Part shown: one piece after another, positions 34,007 to 42,900 of the stretch | Numbering within the stretch: the first letter of the stretch is position 1 | How the letters are laid out: each line of letters begins with the position of its first letter | NCBI GenBank assembly: GCA_947594025.1 | Contig: CANQDZ010000009.1 | Location: 1-44,767, forward strand | Length of the DNA stretch: 44,767 bases | Direction of reading: 5' to 3' | From: Candidatus Gastranaerophilales bacterium | Lineage (GTDB): Bacteria; Cyanobacteriota; Vampirovibrionia; Gastranaerophilales; Gastranaerophilaceae | The notes under the pieces: model-generated | The model's input: the letters and a program-made list of their open reading frames with translations, nothing else | The model's database searches: none | Told to the model about the DNA's origin: nothing | Program-made: the position numbers and the translations under genes

Positions 34007-35401
34007 CTAAAATTTGTGTATAATAAGCGCATATATATCATTAAACAATATTAAGCCCATAAGGATTAAAAGGAAAATAAAAAATACGTTATTTATTATT
34101 GCAATTTTTCTTTTATTAAATCTTTCTCCCGTCAATTTTTCAATAATCAAAAATAACAGTTGACCGCCATCCAGTGCGGGTATCGGAAGTAAGTTCAGTA
34201 TGGCAAGGTTAATACTTATAATTGCAGTTAAGAGTAACCCGTCAAGAAGACCGTTTTCTTTTATTACATCTCCGCCGACTTTTGCAATAAGAACAATTCC
34301 GTGCATTTCAGATGCCGCAATTTTGCCCGTTAATATTTGCTTAAAGCCAAATATCATAAGTTTTGTATTTTCTATTGCATATTTCCATGAATTAACAAAT
34401 ACATTTTTAAAGTTATCGGTCGGCATATATACGTCTTTTGTTGAAAGCAATACATTCAATTTACCTTCTTCACTCGGGTAAATATCCTTTATAACGATTT
34501 CCTTACCCTCTCTTAAAAGGGTAATGCTTATCGGTTTATAGGTGTCTGCCGTTGCAAGAGCTATTGTATCAAGGGTATATTTATTATCGTCCGGCACGAT
34601 AAATTTTGATTGATTTTTAAGTTTGTCTCTTAAGACAATTTCATCTTCATTTAACTTAATTTCGTCAAGCTTAAATATTTCCCAGCCTTTTGCGACATTT
34701 GAATTAACCTCAAGGGGATTTTCGGGACTTGATTTTGCAAGCTTTATAACCTGCCCCTTTTTAAGAAAATCATCACCTTTAATACCATTTAGCTTCTTCA
34801 ATTCTTCAAGCTTTTTATCTTTGATATCTTGTGACGTATATCCGTCATAAAATTTACTGTTTTGAACTACAAAAATAAATTGATTTACCGATTCAACATC
34901 AATATTATTTATTCTTACAACCCTATCGCCCTTTTTAATGTCCGCATTTACAATATTAGAGGGGTTGTTTTCTTTTATTATGTTATCTATATAAACTTCA
35001 TATTTTCCGGTAGGTAATTTATGGTAGCAGATTGCAGCAAATATTATAAGTAAAACCGCAAATACGAAGTTCATCGTAACTCCGGCAACAAGAACAATTG
35101 CCCTTTGCCATGGTTTTTTATTATCAAATCTCAGATGAGAGTCGGAAGGCATTTTGTCATTATTTTCTTCAAATTCACCCTCCGGTTCATCATCAATAAA
35201 TGCTACATATCCGCCAAACAGAAATGCATGTATTATAAATTCCGTTTCTTTGAACTGATGTTTATATAATGTGGGTCCTATGGGCAAGCCTATGCCAAAT
35301 CTGATAACCTTAATTCCAAATATTTTTGCTGCCATAAAATGACCCAGTTCGTGAACGATTATAAGCAAGCTTATTAAAAGTATCATTATAAATATGTGCA
35401 T
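34007..35401 (-). CDS. rseP: Site-2 intramembrane metalloprotease (RseP family, M50)
   Basis: Cleaves membrane proteins within the bilayer, typically anti-sigma factors or remnant signal peptides. The 464-aa protein has the zinc motif HELGH (17-21) in the first helix, a GFGIGLPIGP stretch, FGGYVAF, a PDZ-like periplasmic region (GDRVVRINNIDVES), and the second metal motif PIPALDGGQ in the last third. The region between is longer than in short RseP forms, with charged repeats. AAGGAG precedes the ATG. It may serve the sigma factor elsewhere in the window, but no anti-sigma gene is seen. Confidence 0.92.
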   Translation of the reverse strand: MHIFIMILLISLLIIVHELGHFMAAKIFGIKVIRFGIGLPIGPTLYKHQFKETEFIIHAFLFGGYVAFIDDEPEGEFEENNDKMPSDSHLRFDNKKPWQRAIVLVAGVTMNFVFAVLLIIFAAICYHKLPTGKYEVYIDNIIKENNPSNIVNADIKKGDRVVRINNIDVESVNQFIFVVQNSKFYDGYTSQDIKDKKLEELKKLNGIKGDDFLKKGQVIKLAKSSPENPLEVNSNVAKGWEIFKLDEIKLNEDEIVLRDKLKNQSKFIVPDDNKYTLDTIALATADTYKPISITLLREGKEIVIKDIYPSEEGKLNVLLSTKDVYMPTDNFKNVFVNSWKYAIENTKLMIFGFKQILTGKIAASEMHGIVLIAKVGGDVIKENGLLDGLLLTAIISINLAILNLLPIPALDGGQLLFLIIEKLTGERFNKRKIAIINNVFFIFLLILMGLILFNDIYALIIHKF

Positions 35402-35439
35402 TTTAACTCCTTAAGATTATAAGAGAGTATAACACAAAC

Positions 35440-36777
35440 TTACTTTATAAATAAACTGTTAAGTAGCGCTATATTCAGCCAAAATATAAACTGTACCTGA
35501 GGGCGGAAATATATTGTATCAAATGCACCGTGGAGCATAACCCCCGTTATCATCAAAAGGATTGAAAATGCAATTATCATTCTAACTTTAGACGTCGTAT
35601 TTTTTATAATATTCAAGCATTTTTGTACGGCTTTTACCATAAAAAGAACAAAGGCAATAAGTGCAAATATTCCGCTTTCAACGGCAATTTCAAGAGGAAC
35701 GCTGTATGCGCCAAGCGCATCAAAACCTGTCATCATATAAAGTCCGTAAACTTCTCTAAAGTTTTGATTGCCGACGCCTATTCCTAAAAACGGATTATCT
35801 AAAAACATCTTAAAGCTTGACTCATAGACATTCATTCTGAATGATGTTGAAGAATCCCCCCTCATTGCAAAAATAGAAAGTATTCTTTTAAAGATTGGCG
35901 GCATTAAAACGATAACGCACATTAAAGACGCACCAACCGCTAATATAAGTGTTTTGACTCTTTTCTTGATGTTCGAAAAACCATTTGTATACTTGTAAAG
36001 AGATATGTATAATAAAATACTCATCCCAAATAAAGCAAGATATGCGCCTCTGCACCCTGTATAAAATATGGCGAGGATTGATAAAAACAACAAAGCACAA
36101 AACGTGAGAGCTCTTTTAAAATACCCTTTGTAATAGCAAATTGCGCATAAGGAAAGCGTTGAGGGGATTGCGGCTATTAAGTATCCCGCAAGAAGGTTAG
36201 GATTATAAGGCTGAAGCGTTCCGTAACATCTTGATAAAACCTCTGTTGTATCAAGCTTTGACGTATCTTGCCAGCCTGAAATTGCAAGAACGCCGGCATG
36301 ATTTTGAATAATACCTATTATGCTTTCTATCGAGCATAATAAAGAGATTAAAACCAAAAGGGGCAAAAATTTATTTTTATTGCCTTTAAAAAACCCCGTA
36401 AGCGAATAATATAAAAGCCAATATACAAGCATCTTTAAAAAGCCGTGAAGACTCAACATAAAATCTGATGAAGCGCAAAGACTCACAACCACTATTAAAT
36501 AATATACGGTAATCCATATATCCATTTTGGTAAATTCAACCTTAGAGCCGTTTTTAAATAAAAGTTTCATAAATGATAATGCAATAATTATCATCATCAA
36601 AAATCCAAGGGCATTCGTTGAAGCAAAAGTTGAAAATATAAGCGTTAAAGCAATAAATATAAATATAAATGCGTCTATATTTATAAAAAATATGCTGTCA
36701 GAGCAGAATTTGCCTGCTTTTGAATTTTGGCTTTGAAAAAGAAAATTATTTATCAGTTCAAAAAAGTAGCTATTCAT
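35440..36777 (-). CDS. O-antigen ligase/polymerase-like membrane protein (Wzy_C)
   Basis: A 445-aa protein with about ten to twelve membrane helices and the large periplasmic loop of the Wzy/WaaL family. Motifs include the CRGAYLALFG block, the loop FKMFLDNPFLGIGVGNQNF and a helix with MITGVMLHGAFD. It either joins O-antigen units or ligates polysaccharide to lipid A or another acceptor. Sequence cannot decide which. No ribosome binding site precedes the ATG; it follows the DUF4330 gene by twelve bases. Beside hldE and a DUF4330 gene it fits an envelope polysaccharide role. Confidence 0.87.
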   Translation of the reverse strand: MNSYFFELINNFLFQSQNSKAGKFCSDSIFFINIDAFIFIFIALTLIFSTFASTNALGFLMMIIIALSFMKLLFKNGSKVEFTKMDIWITVYYLIVVVSLCASSDFMLSLHGFLKMLVYWLLYYSLTGFFKGNKNKFLPLLVLISLLCSIESIIGIIQNHAGVLAISGWQDTSKLDTTEVLSRCYGTLQPYNPNLLAGYLIAAIPSTLSLCAICYYKGYFKRALTFCALLFLSILAIFYTGCRGAYLALFGMSILLYISLYKYTNGFSNIKKRVKTLILAVGASLMCVIVLMPPIFKRILSIFAMRGDSSTSFRMNVYESSFKMFLDNPFLGIGVGNQNFREVYGLYMMTGFDALGAYSVPLEIAVESGIFALIAFVLFMVKAVQKCLNIIKNTTSKVRMIIAFSILLMITGVMLHGAFDTIYFRPQVQFIFWLNIALLNSLFIK

Positions 36778-36789
36778 CTTTGTTGTACA

Positions 36790-37311
36790 TTATTCGGTCT
36801 TATTGTCTTCCTGAGGTGTTTCGTATTTTGTGATATTTGACACAATGCCGTTAAATCTGTAATCCAAGCCTTCAAGAGTGACGGGGAGTCCTATTTTTAT
36901 TTTGTTTCCGCCCACAACTGCGCCGTCATCCGTAATTTTTGCATCATCTCTTACCACAACCAATACGTCATATTGAAAAGGTGATGTAAGGTCATCAACA
37001 AGTTTGTAGCTTCCTCCGCTCGGTACAAAAATTTTCTTTCTTTCGTATGATACTTTTTTAATTTCCAGCTTTGTATAAGGTACATTCCTTATTGTAATAA
37101 ATGTTTTGTCCCCAACCTCAAGAGGGATATTATTTGAAGACAGAGTGATACCTTTAAAGAATACCTCTATATCAACGGGAAAAGTTGTCTCAATTTTTTT
37201 GCCCGATGTTGTTCTTATGTGAGCCGTAGTTATAATGAAAACAATCGCGCATATACATACAATTAAAATTACAAAATAGTCAAACGGTCTTAATTTTCTT
37301 AAAAAGTTCAT
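36790..37311 (-). CDS. DUF4330 family membrane-anchored protein
   Basis: A 173-aa protein with one N-terminal membrane helix (11-30) and a beta-rich outer domain. The block AVVGGNKIKIGLPVTLEG then YRFNGIVSNI matches DUF4330, a family known mainly from cyanobacteria. The function is unknown. Its ATG overlaps the hldE stop by four bases (ATGA), so it is co-translated with that gene, which points to envelope polysaccharide work. The lineage spread of this family supports the cyanobacterial-relative origin of the window. Confidence 0.8.
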   Translation of the reverse strand: MNFLRKLRPFDYFVILIVCICAIVFIITTAHIRTTSGKKIETTFPVDIEVFFKGITLSSNNIPLEVGDKTFITIRNVPYTKLEIKKVSYERKKIFVPSGGSYKLVDDLTSPFQYDVLVVVRDDAKITDDGAVVGGNKIKIGLPVTLEGLDYRFNGIVSNITKYETPQEDNKTE

Positions 37312-38327
37312 TCTGTCTCCTTGATTTTATTTAATTCTTCCTTAAGTTCTTCTATATTTGTTGTGTGACAGCCAAACTGCCTTATAACTATACTTGCTGC
37401 AAGGTTGCCTACAATCGCCGCATTTTTCGGGCTAAGTCCCGCACATAAGCCAAGAGCATAAGTTGCAACGACGGTATCGCCTGCGCCGGTTACATCAAAA
37501 ACCTCTTTTTTATTGAATGCAGGTATTTTTGTCATTTTAATCGAGTTATTTTCTTTTTCGAAAATAACCATACCGTCGCCCCCTCTCGTTAAAAGCAGAT
37601 ATTTTAAATCGGCTTTTTCAATTATTTCATATCCTGCACGTGAGAGCGTTTCTTCATCTTTTATAAAATAACCGATAAATTTTTCACTATCGGGTTGATT
37701 TGGGGTAATTGAATCCACTCCTTTGTATTTGTCAAAATCTTTTTGAACGTCCGCAACAATGATTTTATTATATTCTTTTGAAATTTTAATTGCCTCTTTA
37801 ATAACTCTGTCCGTTAAAAGCCCCAAATGATAATCGGATAGTATAACGCCGTCAACAGCGGGTATTGCTTGTTTTAAATTTTCAATAACCTTATCTTCAA
37901 TCTCTTTTGAAACGGGAGTTGAGGTTTGCCTGTCTATCCTGACTATTTGTTGAGTAACGCTATTTGAACAGGCGCCCGAGATTCTTGTTTTTGTAGTTGT
38001 TTTTCTTGTTTTATCAAGAATCATATATTTTGTATCAATTCCGGCATTTTTTAATGTTTCAAGGAGGATTGGTCCGTGGTAATCATCTCCGTACACACCA
38101 AGCGCTAAAACCTTTCCTTTATTTATTGTTGAAACGTTATTTGCCGCGTTTGAAGCCGTGCCTAAAAGCATTTTTGTTTTATTGTGTAAAAGAATAAGTA
38201 CGGGTGCCTCTCTTGAAATTCTTTGAGTGTCGCCATATATCATCTCATCAAGGGCAAAATCCCCGACAACCAATATTCTTGGTTCCCTCAATTTGTCTAT
38301 TTCTTTTAACAAAATTTCTTTATTCAT
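37308..38327 (-). CDS. hldE: D-glycero-beta-D-manno-heptose-7-phosphate kinase (RfaE1/HldE kinase domain)
   Basis: A PfkB-fold kinase for the ADP-heptose pathway of lipopolysaccharide core. The 339-aa protein has LVVGDFALDEMIYGDTQRIS, SREAPVLIL, GTASNAANNVS, the ATP-site DVQKDFDKYKG and the catalytic VTGAGDTVVATYALG. It is the kinase domain only; the nucleotidyltransferase half fused in E. coli HldE is absent, so a separate HldC-type gene is expected elsewhere. There is no ribosome binding site, and a TAAAAT box ends seven bases before the ATG, suggesting a leaderless message. It heads the long leftward run. Confidence 0.9.
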   Translation of the reverse strand: MNKEILLKEIDKLREPRILVVGDFALDEMIYGDTQRISREAPVLILLHNKTKMLLGTASNAANNVSTINKGKVLALGVYGDDYHGPILLETLKNAGIDTKYMILDKTRKTTTKTRISGACSNSVTQQIVRIDRQTSTPVSKEIEDKVIENLKQAIPAVDGVILSDYHLGLLTDRVIKEAIKISKEYNKIIVADVQKDFDKYKGVDSITPNQPDSEKFIGYFIKDEETLSRAGYEIIEKADLKYLLLTRGGDGMVIFEKENNSIKMTKIPAFNKKEVFDVTGAGDTVVATYALGLCAGLSPKNAAIVGNLAASIVIRQFGCHTTNIEELKEELNKIKETE

Positions 38328-38334
38328 CGCATTT

Positions 38335-38364
38335 ATTTTATCATAAATTTAAAAAATAAAGCAA
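38335..38364 (-). promoter_or_regulatory. Probable promoter of hldE and the leftward operon
   Basis: On the - strand TTGCTT (38359-38364), an 18-bp spacer, then TAAAAT (38335-38340), seven bases before the ATG at 38327. No ribosome binding site lies in the interval. Confidence 0.45.
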
Positions 38365-38368
38365 AATA

Positions 38369-38395
38369 AAATCCGCAGTTAATAACTGCGGATTT
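38369..38395. terminator. Terminator of the 34-aa-repeat protein gene
   Basis: A perfect 12-bp inverted repeat, AAATCCGCAGTT / AACTGCGGATTT, with a 3-base loop. On the - strand it is followed by TTATTTTGC, ending the gene at 38433. It also lies upstream of the hldE promoter and insulates it. Confidence 0.85.
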
Positions 38396-38432
38396 CTTTG
38401 TTGTTTATGCTTCGTTTGATATTTTTTTAATT

Positions 38433-39641
38433 TTAATATACTTCTTGTTCTTCATCGTCTACCAAGTGAGCGGCTGCTGTTGTTGCGTATCCCAGTTTTG
38501 TTACTCCGCTGTTTTTGTATACATCTGATAACGTTTTGTATGTTTTTGTATCTCTGATTGTACTTTTGACTGTGTTTCTAATTGCCTTTGAAGTTGAACC
38601 TGCTGCCTCTTTTGCTGCTGTATAATTATCCTTGATTGAGCCTAATTTTTCTCCGGTTTTAGTTTGTTTAATTGTTTCTCTAATTGCCTTTGAAGCTGAA
38701 CCTGCTGTTTCTTTTGCTGCTGTATAATTATTCTTGATTGAGCTTAATTCTTTTCCAACTTTAGTTTGTTTAAGCGTTTCTCTAATTGCTCCTGAAGTTG
38801 AATCTGCTGTTTCTTTTGCTTTTAAGTAATTACTCTTCATTGAGCTTAATTCTTTTCCAACTTTAGTTTCTTTAATTGTCTCTTTAATTGCTTTTGAAGC
38901 TGAACCTGTTGTTTCTTTTGCTTTTACGTAACTTTCTTTAATTGAGCCTAATTTTTCTCCAGTTTTAGTTTGTTTAAGCGTTTCTCTAATTGCTTCTGAA
39001 GTTGAACCTGCCGTATCTTTTGCTTTTACAAAATTCTCTTTCATTGAGCCTAATTTTGAGCCTATTTTACTTTGTTTTAATGAATTTTTAATTGCTTTTC
39101 CGCTTAATTTTGTAACGCCTGTTTGAGATTTAATTGCACCTGTTGCAGCTTTTAGAGCTACTGCTGATACTGCTACTTGGAATGTTCCTGAGCCCATATT
39201 CTGCCAAGCCTGCTCGGCTTCCGCATCAGTTGTTGCCTTAGATGCCGCAATTGCGCCTTTACCAACCGTAATTGCACCTTTTGCAATACCGAATACCGCA
39301 AGTGCGCCAGCTACAACCGGACCGCCTAAAGCGCATGCTGCACCGATTGCTAACGTTTTTAACAGTCCTTTTGGTGTAAACAAGCTCTTAACACCATTTT
39401 TAATTGAGTTGCCTATGCCTTTAAAGAAGTTGCAGAATTTTGAAGCTGCACTAATTTTACCATCATCTTTAATGTCACGACCGCTTATGCTGTTTTCAAT
39501 TTTTTGAGCCGTTGTATAATTTTTTGTTAAAATACTGTCTGTTTCCTCTAAAATTGATTTTTGGTTGTTAGTACCGAGTGTTGAGTTTCTGCCGTACAGT
39601 TCACGGTATTGAGCTGTTGTTAGGCTACCAATGTTAGACAT
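38433..39641 (-). CDS. Protein with five 34-residue repeats, unknown function
   Basis: A 402-aa protein, no family recognised. The N-terminal 80 residues are charged and polar (AQYRELYGRNSTLGTNN), followed by Gly/Ala-rich hydrophobic helices at about 94-165 (TLAIGAACALGGPVVAGALA) that could enter a membrane. Residues 186-355 are five tandem 34-aa repeats, each like KQTKTGEKLGSIKESYVKAK followed by ETAGSASKAIR, very Lys/Ser/Thr-rich and probably helical. The tail is acidic (DDEEQEVY). GAGGAG precedes the ATG, and the gene ends in a strong terminator, so it is a single-gene unit. No signal peptide. It could be a membrane-bound scaffold or a DNA- or RNA-binding repeat protein; nothing decides. 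Confidence 0.82.
   Translation of the reverse strand: MSNIGSLTTAQYRELYGRNSTLGTNNQKSILEETDSILTKNYTTAQKIENSISGRDIKDDGKISAASKFCNFFKGIGNSIKNGVKSLFTPKGLLKTLAIGAACALGGPVVAGALAVFGIAKGAITVGKGAIAASKATTDAEAEQAWQNMGSGTFQVAVSAVALKAATGAIKSQTGVTKLSGKAIKNSLKQSKIGSKLGSMKENFVKAKDTAGSTSEAIRETLKQTKTGEKLGSIKESYVKAKETTGSASKAIKETIKETKVGKELSSMKSNYLKAKETADSTSGAIRETLKQTKVGKELSSIKNNYTAAKETAGSASKAIRETIKQTKTGEKLGSIKDNYTAAKEAAGSTSKAIRNTVKSTIRDTKTYKTLSDVYKNSGVTKLGYATTAAAHLVDDEEQEVY
38577..39086 (-). repeat. Five tandem 102-bp coding repeats
   Basis: The DNA encoding residues 186-355 repeats every 102 bp, in register with the 34-aa protein repeat. Adjacent copies differ at scattered positions, several of which change the amino acid, so the array has been maintained for some time rather than freshly duplicated. 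Confidence 0.85.
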
Positions 39642-39955
39642 GTTATCTCCTCTCTTATATCTTATTATTTATTTTTCAGGAATGTAAGTTGGTAATATTT
39701 ATATATCCTCTCTTATTTAAAGTTTTTTTCGCCAAAAAAATTGATATATTTTTTATATATTGCTTAACAATTGTTTACAATAATATGAAAAAGAGCTGAC
39801 AGAACGGGTTTTACAGGGCAGGGTCTTGTTTGTAAATTTTAACGCGACTCAAGTTGCGAAAAAAAATCACTTCACTAAGTTCTTGTTTTTTTGTTATGTT
39901 CAGAGTATCTTTTTAACTATCTACATTACTAATTTACAAGGAGGATTTTATAACT
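39642..39955. other. Intergenic region upstream of the pyruvate oxidoreductase
   Basis: A 314-bp gene-free stretch. It holds two copies of ATAAGAGAGGA on the - strand, 58 bases apart (39648-39658 and 39706-39716), of which the first is the ribosome binding site of the repeat protein. It also has a TTGTTTACAA element at 39771, and a hairpin CGCGACT/AGTTGCG (39843-39858) before a run of eight As. A convincing -35/-10 pair for the + gene could not be assigned. The ribosome binding site AAGGAGG (39938-39944) is the best in the window, 11 bases before the ATG. Confidence 0.5.
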
Positions 39956-42900
39956 ATGTCAGGAAAAACAATTACTGTAGACGGTAACTACGCAGCAGCC
40001 CATGTTGCGTACGCTCTAAGTGAAGTTTCCGCTATTTATCCTATCACTCCGTCTTCAACAATGGGTGAATGGGTTGATGAGTGGGCATCACAAGGAAGAA
40101 AAAATATATGGGGTAAAGAAGTAAGTGTTGCTGAAATGCAATCAGAAGCAGGTGCCGCAGGTGCAGTTCACGGTTCACTTGCCGCCGGCTCTTTAACTTC
40201 AACATATACTGCTTCTCAAGGTTTACTTTTGATGATTCCCGTTATGCATAAAGTTGCAGGCGAAATGCTCCCGCATGTAATTCATGTTTCAGCTCGTGCA
40301 CTTGCTGCTCAATCACTTGCAATCTTTGGCGACCATACAGACGTTATGGGCTGCAGAAATACAGGCTACGCAATGCTTGCCGCAAACTCAGTTCAAGAAG
40401 AAATGGATATGGCTTTAGTTGCTCATTTATCCACATACAAAGCAAAAGTTCCATTTTTGCAATTCTTTGACGGCTTTAGAACATCTCACGAAATTCACAA
40501 GATTAAAGAAATTTCTTATGAAGATATTGCAAGCCTTGTTGAACCTCAATACATTGAAGAATTCAGAAACAGAGCTCTAAGACCGGAAGCTCCCGTTTGT
40601 AAAGTTGGTGCTCAAAACACTGACGTATATTTCCAAGGCAGAGAAACGGTTAACAAATACTACGACGCTGTTCCCGATATTGTTCAAGAATATATGGATA
40701 AAGTAGCAAAAGTTACGGGTCGTCAATATCATCCGTTTGATTATGCAGGTGCTCCTGACGCTACTGACGTTATTGTTGCAATAGGTTCATCTTGTGAAAC
40801 TATTGAAGAAACAATTGAATACTTAAATGCAAACAAAGGTAAAAAATATGGTTTGGTTAAAGTTAGATTATACAGACCATTTGATGTTAAACGCTTTGTT
40901 AATGCATTGCCTCAAACAGTTAAAAGAGTTGCGGTTATTGATAGAACAAAAGAACCCGGTTCAATCGGTGAACCGTTATACTTGGATGTTGTTGCGGCTC
41001 TTGAAAACAAAAATATTAAAATTATCGGCGGTCGTTATGGTTTATCATCTAAAGAATTTACACCTTCCATGGTTTATGCAATATATAAACACTTAGAAAA
41101 AGATGGTTTCCATGGCTTTACGGTTGGTATTGAGGATGACGTAACTCATAAGTCATTACCTATTGAAGAATATATAGTAACCGAACCTGAAGGCACTACA
41201 AACTGTATGTTCTGGGGCTTAGGCTCCGACGGTACTGTTGGTGCTAACAAAAACTCAATTAAAATTATCGGTCAATATACGGATAAAGATGCTCAAGCAT
41301 ATTTTGCATATGACTCTAAAAAATCATTTGGTGTTACGGTTTCTCACTTAAGATTTGGTGATAAGCCGATTAAATCCACATATTTAATTACGGCACCTGA
41401 TTTTGTTTCATGCTCGGCACATGCTTATATCGGCAGATATGACCTTCTAAAAGGTATTAAAGAAGGCGGTACGTTCCTATTAAATTCACCATATACGGCA
41501 GATGAAGCATTTTCTCACTTGACTCGCGATATGCAGGAAACAATTGTTAATAAGAAGATTAAATTCTATAATGTAGACGCCGAAAAACTTATTAAAGAAC
41601 AACCCGGTCTTCGCGGCAAAGGTGCAAACACGGTTATGATGGTTGCATACTTTAAAGTTTCAGGAATTATTCCTTTTGAACAAGCTCTTGAAGGTATGAG
41701 AGAAATGACAATTAAGACATTCAAGAAAAAAGGCGATGACGTTGTTAATATGAACTTGGCTCTTATTGATGCAGCAGTTAATGCTTGCGAAGAAGTAAAA
41801 GTTCCTTCTTCATTAGAAGGAGTTAAATCAGCTGACGAAGTTAAAATGATACCTGACGATGCTGATGAATTTACAAAGAAAATTATTGAACCTTCCATGA
41901 GACAAAAGGGCGACGACATACCGGTTTCTGCAATGAGCAACGACGGTGTTATTCCGACAGGTACAGCTTGTCTTGAAAAACGCGGTATTGCTCCTCGTGT
42001 TCCAAAATGGGTTAGCGAAAATTGTATTCAATGCGGTATCTGCGCTTCAGCATGCCCGCACGCTGCAATCAGAACAAAATTAATTGAAGAAAAAGATTTA
42101 GCTAATGCACCGACATCATTCAAGACAATTCCGGCAAAACCTGCATTGGCTGATGAAAAATTCAAAGTTCAAGTATACTGCAATGATTGTACGGGTTGCG
42201 GTGTTTGCGTTGACCAATGTCCTACAATGAAAATGGATCCTTCAAAACATGCACTTAGCTGGTCATCAATTGAAGAAGAAACAAAAGAAGGCGAAGTCGA
42301 AAATGAAAAATTCTTCGATGCACTTCCTGATAATGTAATGGGCAAAAATACTGCAAAAACAATCAAAGGCGCAATGCTTAGAAAACCTTTATTCGAATTC
42401 TCAGGTGCATGTGCAGGCTGTGGTGAAACACCTTATGTTAAACTGGTTTCACAATTATTTGGTGAAAATGCAATCGTTGCAAACGCAACAGGTTGTTCTT
42501 CAATTTACTCAGGTACATTCCCGACAATTCCATACACAAAAACAAAAGAAGGCAGAGGTCCCGCTTGGGCTAACTCATTATTTGAAGATAACGCCGAATT
42601 TGGTTTTGGTATGAGACTTGCAGTTGATGCAAACAGATCTACTTTAAAATCATACGCAGAAAAAGTTTTATCAAACGAAAAAACTCCTGCAGATCTTAAA
42701 GAAGCAATCGAAGGCGCACTTGCTCATTTTGATAATTCAAAAACCGAAGAAGCAGCAGAAGCGCAAAATAAAGCTAAAGAGGCAATTGCAAAATATAAAG
42801 ATTGCGGTTGTCCTGATTTAGCAAAAGTTGCAGAACTTCAAGATTATTTCACTGATAAATCAGTTTGGATTATCGGTGGTGACGGTTGGGCAAACGATAT

